From: Oscillibacter sp.
GTDB lineage: Bacteria > Bacillota > Clostridia > Oscillospirales > Oscillospiraceae
DNA: 42,694 bases
NCBI GenBank assembly: GCA_022791135.1
Contig: JAAVYM010000020.1
Location: forward strand, 73,038 to 115,731
Direction: 5' to 3'
The notes beneath the pieces are model-generated. The model did not search any database. It was not told the DNA's origin and saw only the letters and a program-made list of their open reading frames with translations. Shown here one piece after another: positions 1 to 6,990 of this stretch. Position numbers and translations under genes: made by a program. Within the stretch, counting starts at the first letter, position 1. Each line of letters begins with the position of its first letter.

Positions 1-173
1 TTCCCCGCGAAGACGGCGCAGCCCACCGGGCAGACGCCGATGGCCGTCCCCAGGGCGTCCATCTCCTCCAGGACCTCGCCAATGAGCTTATGTACGATGC
101 CGTGGGCGCAGCCGGGGCAGTAGTGCAGCTCCGTATCCTGGAGGCCCTTCGTTTTTTGATAAATCGCCGTCAT
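1..173 (-). CDS. 2-oxoacid:ferredoxin oxidoreductase, TPP (beta) subunit, N-terminal fragment
   Basis: This is the first 57 or so residues of the thiamine-pyrophosphate subunit of a 2-oxoacid:ferredoxin oxidoreductase; the rest lies beyond the left edge. The visible N-terminus carries HYCPGCAHG, the conserved start of KorB/VorA-type beta subunits, and a later CPVGC motif. In the family this subunit binds TPP and catalyses oxidative decarboxylation of a 2-oxoacid to an acyl-CoA, passing electrons to ferredoxin. The ATG at 173 follows the stop of vorB (TGA at 175-177) by one base, so the two are translationally coupled. Subunit type is clear; the substrate (branched-chain 2-oxoacid or 2-oxoglutarate) is inferred from the vorB neighbour. 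Confidence 0.88.
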   Translation of the reverse strand, partial: MTAIYQKTKGLQDTELHYCPGCAHGIVHKLIGEVLEEMDALGTAIGVCPVGCAVFAG

Positions 174-174
174 C

Positions 175-1242
175 TCACATGACCTCCTTCCAGGCTTCCA
201 GCGCGGCCCGCTCCACCTCGGACACATGGGGGATGGACCCGCCGCACCGGCCATAGAACCGCACGGGCTTCCGCTCCGCCACGGCCAATTTCACGTCGTC
301 CAGCATCTGCCCCAGGCTCATCTCCACGTCCAAGAACACCTTCACCCGCTCCAGGCCGGCGATCTCCTTCAGGCGCTGGTAGGGATAGGGCCAAACGGTG
401 ATGGGCCGGAACACGCCGGCCTTGACCCCCTGGCGCCGCAGGTTCTCCGCGGCGGTCTGCGCCACGCGGGAGGGCGTGCCATAGGCCACGATCACAAGCT
501 CCGCGTCCTCCATCAGGATCTCCTCCCAGCGGCACTCGTTTTTCTCCATCTCAGCGGTCTTCTTCGCCAGCTCCAGGTTGTGGGCCTCGCAGGAGGGCGC
601 GTCAATCAGCAGCGAGGTGATGAAGTTGCTGTGGTCCCGGTCCCCCCGGCCGCAGGCGGCCCAGGTCTTCTCCGGGAGCTTCCGGGGCGTGCGCTCTTTC
701 CAGACGATGGGTTCCATCATCTGGCCGATGAGGCCGTCCGCCAGCAGTACCACGGGGTTGCGGTACTGGTCGGCGATGTCGAAGGCCTCCTGGGTCAGGT
801 CCACAGCCTCCTGGATGTTGGCAGGGGCCAGAACGACGGTGCGGTAGTCTCCGTTGCCGCCGCCCCGGGTAGCCTGGAAATAGTCCCCCTGGGCGGGCTG
901 GATAGACCCCAGGCCCGGGCCGCCCCGCATGACGTTGACGACGACGGCGGGCAGCTGGCAGGCGGCCATATAGCTGATGCCTTCCTGTTTCAGGCTGACG
1001 CCGGGGGAGGACGAGGAGGTCATCGCCCGGACGCCGGAGGCCGCCGCGCCGTAAACCATGTTGACGGCGGCCAGCTCCGACTCGGCCTGGACAAAGACGC
1101 CGCCGCTTTGGGGCATGTGCAGGGACATGTACTCCGGGATCTCGTTTTGCGGCGTGATGGGATAGCCGAAGAAGCAGCGGCAGCCCGCCCGGATAGCGGC
1201 CTCGGCAATGGCCTCACTGCCCTTCCAGATTTCTCTTTTCAT
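175..1242 (-). CDS. vorB: 2-oxoacid:ferredoxin oxidoreductase alpha subunit, VorB type
   Basis: A 355-residue protein matching the alpha (pyrimidine-binding) subunit of ferredoxin-dependent 2-oxoacid oxidoreductases, most like VorB of 3-methyl-2-oxobutanoate oxidoreductase. Recognisable segments are the N-terminal G-S-E-A-I-A-E-A-A block, FGYPITPQNEIPEYM, the AVNMVYGAAASGVRAMTSSSSPG stretch, and a C-terminal domain with the FRPITVWPYP block. Length is typical of the family. The frame is open upstream, but the ATG at 1242 is preceded by an AAAAGGAG site at good distance, so I use that start. It sits between a dicluster ferredoxin and the TPP subunit. The complex would ferment or synthesise branched-chain acyl-CoA units in an anaerobe. 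Exact substrate is an inference. Confidence 0.9.
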   Translation of the reverse strand: MKREIWKGSEAIAEAAIRAGCRCFFGYPITPQNEIPEYMSLHMPQSGGVFVQAESELAAVNMVYGAAASGVRAMTSSSSPGVSLKQEGISYMAACQLPAVVVNVMRGGPGLGSIQPAQGDYFQATRGGGNGDYRTVVLAPANIQEAVDLTQEAFDIADQYRNPVVLLADGLIGQMMEPIVWKERTPRKLPEKTWAACGRGDRDHSNFITSLLIDAPSCEAHNLELAKKTAEMEKNECRWEEILMEDAELVIVAYGTPSRVAQTAAENLRRQGVKAGVFRPITVWPYPYQRLKEIAGLERVKVFLDVEMSLGQMLDDVKLAVAERKPVRFYGRCGGSIPHVSEVERAALEAWKEVM

Positions 1243-1258
1243 GGGATGCAGCTCCTTT

Positions 1259-1468
1259 TCAGTCTTTTTGGATGGTAATGATGGAATCGGGGCACATTTT
1301 TGCGCAGCTGGCGCAGCCGATGCATGCGGCTTCATCCGTGCAGGACACGGGGTGATAGCCCTTCACGTTGGTGCCGCCGTCCAGGGCCAGGATGTGCTTG
1401 GGGCAGACGGTGACGCAGAGGCCGCAGCCCTTGCAGCGGTCCTGACGGAAGGTGAGGTGGATCGCCAT
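1259..1468 (-). CDS. 2[4Fe-4S] ferredoxin subunit of the 2-oxoacid oxidoreductase
   Basis: A 69-residue bacterial-type ferredoxin with two cluster motifs, CKGCGLCVTVCP near residue 12 and CIGCASCAKMCP near residue 49, each the CxxCxxCxxxCP pattern for one [4Fe-4S] cluster. In VOR/KOR complexes this delta subunit takes electrons from the TPP site and passes them to soluble ferredoxin. It ends 16 bases before vorB, in the same operon. An AAAGGAG site precedes the ATG at 1468. Function as complex subunit rather than free ferredoxin is inferred from its position. Confidence 0.92.
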   Translation of the reverse strand: MAIHLTFRQDRCKGCGLCVTVCPKHILALDGGTNVKGYHPVSCTDEAACIGCASCAKMCPDSIITIQKD

Positions 1469-1563
1469 AGTTCAATTTCTCCTTTCTTCGAGCCTGTGCT
1501 CACAGCCCGGAAAACCGGGCGGAAAAACGCCGGGCGTCGCTCCGGGGCCGTGAATGCCGGTTC

Positions 1564-2232
1564 TTATTCCCAAGGTTTTTTCATCCGAAGTTCGATCGGG
1601 AACAGGGCAAGTTCCTGGAGCTGCTCTGCAAAGCGGGCCTCCGCCGCGTGGCAGATAACCGGGATGCCCGTCTCCCGGGAGACCGCCTCCGCCAGCGCCG
1701 CGCCCTCCCGGACCTCCTGGGGCGTGGTCTCGCCGCACAGATGGGTATTGTTCACCAGGCCCGTGCAGGGCAGACCGGCGGCGGCCTCAATCCCCCGGAG
1801 GTACCGGACGGCGGAGTCCGCCGTCCGGACCTCCGGCCGGTTTGCGTTGATAAGGTACAAAAGCTGAAAATCCTCCCCCCGGATTTTGGGCCGGTAGCGG
1901 GCCAGCACCCTGGCCCCGGAGGGGTCTCCGCCCACGTCCAGCACGCCCCGGACGCTCCGGTCCTCCAGCACCGCCAGCAGCTCTGCCGGCAGGGCGGGGA
2001 CGTCCGCGTCGGAACAGGCCTGCGAGGTGGCAATCAGCCGGATGCCTGCCTGCTCCAGAAGGGAACGGCGCTCCCGGCTGCGAAAATAGGGATTGACGAT
2101 ATCCAGGTCCGCCAGCGCCACCCGTTCGCCCTCCCCGGCCAAAGCCAGGGCCAGGTTCACGGAGAATTCGGTTTTTCCAGTGCCATAGTGGCCGGTGACG
2201 ATGGTAATCCGGTGAGGGAAGCAGGCGGTCAA
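1564..2232 (-). CDS. MinD/CobQ-like P-loop ATPase, TTG start
   Basis: A 222-residue P-loop protein. The Walker A motif is GHYGTGKTE at about residues 14-22, followed by the ADLDIVNPYFRSRE block that resembles switch I of deviant-Walker SIMIBI ATPases such as MinD and CobQ-type proteins, and a VLDVGGDPSGA Walker B/switch II-like segment near residue 105. No membrane segment or signal peptide is seen. The only sensible start is TTG at 2232, nine bases after GGAAGGAG. It is the first gene of the vor operon here, with 95 bases before the ferredoxin. A role in cofactor or cluster loading of the oxidoreductase is possible, but that is a guess; the partner and reaction are unknown to me. Confidence 0.75.
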   Translation of the reverse strand: MTACFPHRITIVTGHYGTGKTEFSVNLALALAGEGERVALADLDIVNPYFRSRERRSLLEQAGIRLIATSQACSDADVPALPAELLAVLEDRSVRGVLDVGGDPSGARVLARYRPKIRGEDFQLLYLINANRPEVRTADSAVRYLRGIEAAAGLPCTGLVNNTHLCGETTPQEVREGAALAEAVSRETGIPVICHAAEARFAEQLQELALFPIELRMKKPWE

Positions 2233-2270
2233 AGCGGTTCACTCCTTCCGGAAATTCGCACAGCAGCAAA

Positions 2271-2297
2271 GTTGTATATTTTTCTTCTATGTTGTAT
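2271..2297. promoter_or_regulatory. Paired GTTGTAT repeats in the vor leader (possible operator)
   Basis: GTTGTAT occurs at 2271-2277 and 2291-2297, so the two copies are exactly 20 bases, about two helical turns, apart on the same face. They lie just downstream of the -10 of the minus promoter for the ATPase/vor operon and next to the divergent FadR-type regulator gene. A repressor site is plausible. The half-sites are direct rather than inverted, which is unlike the usual GntR operator, so the assignment is weak. Confidence 0.35.
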
Positions 2298-2303
2298 GAT
2301 GTC

Positions 2304-2332
2304 ATTTTATACTAAATCCCGTGGGCTGTCAA
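2304..2332 (-). promoter_or_regulatory. Sigma-A promoter of the ATPase/vor operon
   Basis: On the minus strand TTGACA (2332-2327) is followed after 17 bases by TAAAAT (2309-2304). The -35 is a consensus match and the -10 matches five of six. It reads toward the ATPase gene with a leader of about 65 bases. Confidence 0.75.
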
Positions 2333-2340
2333 GAGCCTTC

Positions 2341-2369
2341 TTGTTTTTTTCGGAGAAACGCGGTATAGT
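2341..2369 (+). promoter_or_regulatory. Promoter of the FadR-type regulator gene
   Basis: TTGTTT (2341-2346), a 17-base spacer and TATAGT (2364-2369) stand about 52 bases before the regulator's ATG. Its -35 lies only 8 bases from that of the divergent vor promoter, so one bound protein could affect both. Confidence 0.6.
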
Positions 2370-2427
2370 GGGAGAGTCTTAACAAACATGTGTCCGGCGG
2401 CGGCCGCCGGAGAAGGGAGGAGCGCCT

Positions 2428-3108
2428 ATGGAAAGCAAGCGCGCCAAGCTGTCGGAACAGACGGCGGACCGTTTATATGAGTGGATTGTAGAGGAGCACC
2501 GCTACCCGCCGGGGGCCAAGCTCCCTAATGAGAATGAGCTGAGTGAGGCCGTGGGCGTCAGCCGCACCACTTTGCGGGAGGCCATCTCCTTTTTGGTGGC
2601 CCAGGGGGTGCTGGACATCCGCCGGGGCAAGGGGACCTTTGTGACGGAGAACCTCCCCGCCCCCGGCGTGGACCTGACGGCCCTGGCGGGCATCCGCTCC
2701 CGGGTCCGGGCCAAGGACCTCTTTGAGATGCGCCTGATTTTCGAGCCGGCCACGGTGGCCCTGGCCTGCCAGCGGGCCAGCGACGACGAGCTGGAGCAGA
2801 TCTGCAAAAAGGCCCGCCGGGTGGAGCGCATTGCCGCCGAGGGGGGGAACTGGCCCCTGGCCGACCAGGAGTTCCATTGGGCCATCATCCGAGCCTCCCA
2901 CAACGAGTATATGCGCCGGCTCTATCCCATCATCAACGGCGCGGTGAACGAGATCATGCAGATCTCCCCCAGCCGCCAGACGATGCAGGATATCGCCCTG
3001 GGCGACAACCGGATGATTCTGGACTTCCTCCTCAAGCGGGACGAGGCCGGGGCGCGCTACGCCATGAGCATTCACATGAAGCACTTGATCAACACCCTCC
3101 AGGATTGA
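2428..3108 (+). CDS. FadR-family (GntR/FCD) transcriptional regulator
   Basis: A 226-residue regulator. Residues about 5-75 form a winged helix-turn-helix of the GntR class (PGAKLPNENELSEAVGVSRT followed by LREAISFL and RRGKGTFV). Residues about 95-220 form the all-helical FCD ligand domain, with DQEFHWAI and a later IHMKHL supplying the Asp/His positions that bind a metal and a small carboxylate in this family. A GGGAGGAG site precedes the ATG. The gene is divergent from the vor operon and followed by its own terminator. Control of the vor genes by a 2-oxoacid or related carboxylate is a natural inference, not shown. Confidence 0.9.
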   Translation: MESKRAKLSEQTADRLYEWIVEEHRYPPGAKLPNENELSEAVGVSRTTLREAISFLVAQGVLDIRRGKGTFVTENLPAPGVDLTALAGIRSRVRAKDLFEMRLIFEPATVALACQRASDDELEQICKKARRVERIAAEGGNWPLADQEFHWAIIRASHNEYMRRLYPIINGAVNEIMQISPSRQTMQDIALGDNRMILDFLLKRDEAGARYAMSIHMKHLINTLQD

Positions 3109-3125
3109 GCGCACAAACAGGTTCA

Positions 3126-3169
3126 ACAAAAACGCCGGTGTTTCGCACAAAAAACGCCGGTGTTTTTTG
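3126..3169 (+). terminator. Rho-independent terminator after the regulator gene
   Basis: Two near-identical copies of AAAACGCCGGTGTTT (about 3128-3143 and 3151-3165) are each almost palindromic, so they pair with one another to form a 15-bp stem with two G-U pairs and a CGCAC loop. A run of six T follows. It is a terminator built from a direct repeat. Confidence 0.75.
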
Positions 3170-3274
3170 TTGGTATTTTCTGCAATTTTTAAGGGAGTTT
3201 CCTTCTCTTCTTGCCAAAACCAACAATTCATTTGGAGTTATTCACAAATTGTACACAAATTTGTCTGGACCCCC

Positions 3275-3303
3275 TTAACAAATCGACGGGGGAGGTGTAT
3301 AAT
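3275..3303 (+). promoter_or_regulatory. Strong promoter of the cstA unit
   Basis: TTAACA (3275-3280), 17-base spacer, TATAAT (3298-3303). The -35 matches consensus at five of six positions and the -10 at all six. Transcription would begin near 3310, giving a leader of about 105 bases before the ATG at 3414. Confidence 0.8.
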
Positions 3304-3413
3304 GCAATCGCAAGTCGGGGGACCAGGAGGCCCTGCGCACAGGGGGGCGCCCCCGTTCCCGGCCGCTTTCCAAGGGGGCGGTGGGGTCAATCTGACGAAT
3401 CGGAGAACCGGTC

Positions 3414-3926
3414 ATGGAAAGAACCCCCCATGAGTGTTTTGCAAAGCTCCTCAACGCCTATTCCCACAATTATGACCTCACCCGGGACGTGCAGGTGGAG
3501 GGCGGCTCCTTTCCCGCCATGGCCCACTACTTTCTCCGGGATGAGCACTATCTCGTCCGCCGGGATAAGCAGTTCTACGCCACGGAACAGCACGACTATA
3601 CTTATTTTTATGTGGCGGACCGGCTGGACGCCGCCCAGGCCAAGGCGCAGCTGGACCTGGCCCTGAAGGCTGGGCTTGCTGCCATTAAGCCCCATAAAGA
3701 GCACATGAGTTCTTTCGTCACCCTGGTAATCCTGGCGGAGGAAATTGACCCGGAGGCGAAGAAGCTCTTGAAAAAGACCCGCTTCCACAAAAACTACAGG
3801 CTGTCGCTCCATGGCTGGATGGAGTTTCACGTTGCAGCAATGGAATGTTCCTCGCGGACCTTCCTCTCCAATCCAGCCGGGAGGGCCGCCCGCAAGACAC
3901 TGGAGGCGAATTTCGCCCCCAAATGA
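3414..3926 (+). CDS. Conserved-looking hypothetical protein upstream of cstA
   Basis: A 170-residue soluble protein that I do not recognise. It has no signal peptide or membrane helix. It is rich in aromatic and charged residues (for example SHNYDLTRDVQVEG near the N-terminus and TEQHDYTYFYVADR near residue 60), with a helical middle and a Lys/Arg-rich C-terminal half. A GGAG site stands eight bases before the ATG. Codon use is like that of its neighbours, and it shares the strong promoter at 3275-3303 with cstA, 54 bases downstream. A role linked to the transporter is inferred only from this pairing. Confidence 0.7.
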   Translation: MERTPHECFAKLLNAYSHNYDLTRDVQVEGGSFPAMAHYFLRDEHYLVRRDKQFYATEQHDYTYFYVADRLDAAQAKAQLDLALKAGLAAIKPHKEHMSSFVTLVILAEEIDPEAKKLLKKTRFHKNYRLSLHGWMEFHVAAMECSSRTFLSNPAGRAARKTLEANFAPK

Positions 3927-3980
3927 CCCTGGGGGCCTCCGCCCCCGAAACAAAAATCATGAAAGAGGGAGAGTGTTTTC

Positions 3981-5717
3981 ATGAACGGATTGGTACTTCT
4001 GATCATCAGCGTCGCTGTGCTGGTCTGCGGTTATATCTTCTATGGCCGCTGGCTGTGCAAGCAGTGGGGCGTCGGTGAGCTTGACAAGCCCACCCCGGCT
4101 CATGCCCTGGAGGACGGCATCGACTACGTCCCCGCCAAAGCTCCCATCCTGATGGGCCATCACTTCTCGTCCATTGCCGGCGCGGGTCCCATCACCGGCC
4201 CCATCGGTGCGGCCCCCTTCGGCTGGCTCGCCTGCACGCTGTGGATTCTGGTCGGCGGCATCTTCTTTGGCGGCGTCCATGACTTCGGCGCCCTGTTCGC
4301 CTCCGTCCGCCATGACGGCAAGTCCATCGGCGAGATCATTTCCACCAATATGAGCAGGCGGGCCAAGACCTTGTTCCTCATCTTCGCCTATCTGACGCTG
4401 ATCCTGGTGGTGGCGGCCTTTGCCTCCATCGTGGCCGGCACCTTCGGCGCCACCTTCGCCGAGTCCGGCGCGGTGGACTACGCCGCCTCTGCGGCCAACG
4501 CCCGGGTTGCTATGGTGTCTTTGCTGTTCATTGCCATCGCCATCGTGTTCGGCTTCCTGGTCTACCGCCGGAACGCGCCTATGAGCGTTGCCAGCGTGAT
4601 CGGCGTGATCGCTATTGTAGCGATCATCGCCATCGGCATGAACTTCCATCCCATCTACCTGAGCAAGGACGCCTGGATGTGGATTTGCGGCATTTATATC
4701 GCCATCGCCTCCGTCACGCCGGTGTGGATTCTCCTCCAGCCCCGAGATTATCTCAGCTCCTTCCTGCTGTACGCTATGCTGGCCCTGGCCGTTGTCGCCG
4801 TGGTGCTGGCCCGGCCGGACATGGGGAGCATGGCCACCGTTAACACCTTTGTCGTCACAAATCCCGACACCGGCGCCGGCAACCCCATTTTCCCCGTGCT
4901 GTTTACCACCATCGCCTGCGGCGCAATTTCAGGCTTCCATTCCCTGGTCTCCTCCGGCACCACCTCCAAGCAGCTGGATAAGGAGATGGACGCGAAGCCC
5001 ATCGCCTACGGCGGCATGCTCCTGGAGTGCGTCCTGGCCGTCCTGACCCTGTGCGCCGTGGCCTATGCCTACAGCTGGAACGCCGCCAACCCCGACGCCA
5101 AGCTGGCGGGTGCCACCGCTATTTTCGGCGGCGGACTGGCCCACATGATCGACGACTCCATCCCCGGCACCTACGACATCCTATACACCCTGCTGGTGCT
5201 GACGTACTCCGCTTTCTGCCTGACCTCCCTGGACACCGCCACCCGGCTGGCCCGGTTCATGTTCCAGGAGTTCTGGCTGGACTCCAGCAAGGGCGAGACC
5301 CCGGAGAATGTCACCGGCTATAAGAAGGTCCTCTCTAACATGTACGTATCCACCATCATCACGGTGATCCTGGGCGTGGTGCTGGGCCTGAACGGCTATG
5401 AGAAGATCTGGGCGCTGTTCGGCTCCGCCAACCAGCTGCTGGCGGCCCTGGGCCTGCTGGCCGTGGCCACCTGGCTTGGCAACATCGGCAAGAACAACAA
5501 GATGTTCCTGATCCCCATGGGCTTCATGCTGATCGTCACCATCTTCTCCCTGCTGATCAACACCAAGAACCAGATCGCCCTGATTTCCGCCGGCGGCGCG
5601 GACTGGGGTCCCTATGTCCAGGCGGTTCTGGGCGTGCTGCTGGTGGTCCTGGCGATCATTCTGGCCATCGAGGGCATCGCCACGATCGCCCATCCCAAGA
5701 AGGGACAAAGGGCCTAA
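3981..5717 (+). CDS. cstA: Carbon starvation protein CstA family transporter
   Basis: A 578-residue polytopic membrane protein of the CstA family, with a hydrophobic first helix and roughly fifteen or more membrane segments. The family signature GHHFSSIAGAGPITGPI is at about residues 58-74, and HDFGALFASVRHDGKSIGE follows near 101. Members import pyruvate or small peptides by ion coupling. The length is that of the shorter Firmicute CstA forms (Escherichia coli CstA is about 700). A GGGAGAG site precedes the ATG. It is the last gene of its unit and is closed by a strong terminator. The substrate is not decided by the sequence; pyruvate would fit with the nearby 2-oxoacid metabolism. Confidence 0.93.
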   Translation: MNGLVLLIISVAVLVCGYIFYGRWLCKQWGVGELDKPTPAHALEDGIDYVPAKAPILMGHHFSSIAGAGPITGPIGAAPFGWLACTLWILVGGIFFGGVHDFGALFASVRHDGKSIGEIISTNMSRRAKTLFLIFAYLTLILVVAAFASIVAGTFGATFAESGAVDYAASAANARVAMVSLLFIAIAIVFGFLVYRRNAPMSVASVIGVIAIVAIIAIGMNFHPIYLSKDAWMWICGIYIAIASVTPVWILLQPRDYLSSFLLYAMLALAVVAVVLARPDMGSMATVNTFVVTNPDTGAGNPIFPVLFTTIACGAISGFHSLVSSGTTSKQLDKEMDAKPIAYGGMLLECVLAVLTLCAVAYAYSWNAANPDAKLAGATAIFGGGLAHMIDDSIPGTYDILYTLLVLTYSAFCLTSLDTATRLARFMFQEFWLDSSKGETPENVTGYKKVLSNMYVSTIITVILGVVLGLNGYEKIWALFGSANQLLAALGLLAVATWLGNIGKNNKMFLIPMGFMLIVTIFSLLINTKNQIALISAGGADWGPYVQAVLGVLLVVLAIILAIEGIATIAHPKKGQRA

Positions 5718-5786
5718 GCCTCCCTCGCAGGACGGAAGGCCCCGCCGGGTGCGGGAAGCCTCTTTTCCCGGATGAAAAGAAGAATG

Positions 5787-5831
5787 GAAGGGTCCGGCGG
5801 GATTTTCCGCCGGACCCTTCGGCGTTTTTTC
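5787..5831 (+). terminator. Terminator after cstA
   Basis: A perfect 14-bp stem, GAAGGGTCCGGCGG with CCGCCGGACCCTTC, and a six-base loop (GATTTT), followed by GGCG and TTTTTT. The T run begins four bases after the stem. The 170 bases after it, before the next gene, hold only a weak promoter-like TAGAAT at 5976-5981. Confidence 0.85.
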
Positions 5832-6007
5832 TTAGCCGGGACGGGCAGCCCCCTGCGGCATTTGTTCGCCGCCTGTGGAAAGCGCCTCTTTTGGGTACGC
5901 GCTGCTTCTCCTGCCGGCACAAAGCAGATTTCCCTCCGCCGACAGATTCCCCATGTTTTTTTGCCCGCATTCCGATAGAATGGGACAAATTGGAAGGAGG
6001 CGGTCCC

Positions 6008-6829
6008 ATGGGGGGAAGTGAAGACAAGCGGGTGCTGCGGCTGGGCGTGGAGTCCATCCGTCCCAATCCCCGCCAGCCCCGGCGGCTGTTCGATGAGGCG
6101 GGGCTGCGGGAGCTGGCGGCGTCCATCCGCCGCCACGGCATCCTTCAGCCGCTGACTGTCCGCCGCCGGCCCGGCGGCTGGGAGCTGGTGGCGGGGGAGC
6201 GCCGCCTCCGGGCGGCCCGGCTGGCGGGGCTGGAGACCGTTCCCTGCATCGAGGCGGAGGTGGACGAGCGGGAATCCGCCCTGCTGGCGCTGGTGGAAAA
6301 CCTCCAGCGCCAGGACCTTCACTACTTCGAGGAGGCCGCCGCCATCGCCGACTACCTCCGCCGCACCGGAGCCACTCAGGAGGAGGCCGCCGTCCAGCTG
6401 GGCCGGTCGCCGTCGGCAGTGGCCAACAAACTGCGGCTGCTGAGGCTGTCCCCGGCCTGCCAGGCACTGCTACTGGAGCGGGGCCTGACGGAGCGCCACG
6501 CCCGGGCGCTGCTGCGGCTGGAGGACGAGGAAGAGCGGCTCGCCGCTGCCCGCCGGGCAGCCGACCACGGCCTCAACGTGGCCCAGACGGAACAGTACAT
6601 CGAGCGGCGGCTGGCCCAGCTCCAGTCCTCTCCGCCGGCGGGGAGGCGGACCTATATCCTCAAGGATGTGCGGCTGTTTTTAAACAGCGTGGACCGGGGC
6701 CTGCGCATCATCCAGGACGCGGGGGTGGAGGCCCGGTGCCTCCGGGAGGACACGGAGGACGAAATCGTGATGACCATCCGCATCCCCCGGCGAGGCTCCC
6801 CCAAGGGAAGCGGCACGCCCCCGGCCTGA
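6008..6829 (+). CDS. ParB/Noc-like DNA-binding protein
   Basis: A 273-residue ParB-family protein. Residues about 10-100 form the ParB N-terminal (CTP-binding) domain: IRPNPRQPRRLFDE, then GILQPLTVR and the GERRLRAARLAGL box. ENLQRQDL and a helix-turn-helix follow (TQEEAAVQLGRSPSAVANKLRLL, about residues 130-152), and then the GLTERHARALLRL segment. In the family it slides as a clamp from parS or NBS sites to organise chromosome segregation or block division over the nucleoid. It stands alone without parA, which favours a Noc-like paralogue. GGAAGGAGG precedes the ATG at 6008; upstream in-frame ATG codons lack such a site. No parS-like 16-mer was found in the window by eye. Confidence 0.88.
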   Translation: MGGSEDKRVLRLGVESIRPNPRQPRRLFDEAGLRELAASIRRHGILQPLTVRRRPGGWELVAGERRLRAARLAGLETVPCIEAEVDERESALLALVENLQRQDLHYFEEAAAIADYLRRTGATQEEAAVQLGRSPSAVANKLRLLRLSPACQALLLERGLTERHARALLRLEDEEERLAAARRAADHGLNVAQTEQYIERRLAQLQSSPPAGRRTYILKDVRLFLNSVDRGLRIIQDAGVEARCLREDTEDEIVMTIRIPRRGSPKGSGTPPA

Positions 6830-6909
6830 CAGACAGGCTCCCCGGAAAGGCCTGTTTCCAAATCGGCCCTTTTTGTTATTGGATTGTAATCTTTTTTTTG
6901 CCGGGAATG

Positions 6910-6918
6910 TGCTAGAAT
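6910..6918 (+). promoter_or_regulatory. Extended -10 promoter of the VanW gene
   Basis: TGCTAGAAT gives an extended -10 about 73 bases before the VanW ATG. No good -35 lies at 17 bases, only a T-run, so it is an extended -10 candidate. A weak GGCC hairpin plus T5 just upstream (about 6858-6873) may end the parB transcript. Confidence 0.4.
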
Positions 6919-6990
6919 AACCCGAGGGGACCAGGGCCTGTTGTGTGGGGCCGGGTTTCCATTTCCTAGCGGCAGCTGGAGGGCCTTCCT

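Larger units (their letters stand above)
3109..3413. other. Noncoding stretch with terminator, promoter and GC-rich leader
   Basis: No convincing gene lies in these 305 bases. They hold the regulator's terminator (3126-3169), an AT-rich spacer, a near-consensus promoter (3275-3303) and a leader of about 100 bases before the next gene. The leader is unusually G/C-rich and includes the palindrome GGGGGCGCCCCC near 3345-3356 and several other potential short hairpins. I could not match it to a riboswitch class that I know. Confidence 0.6.
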
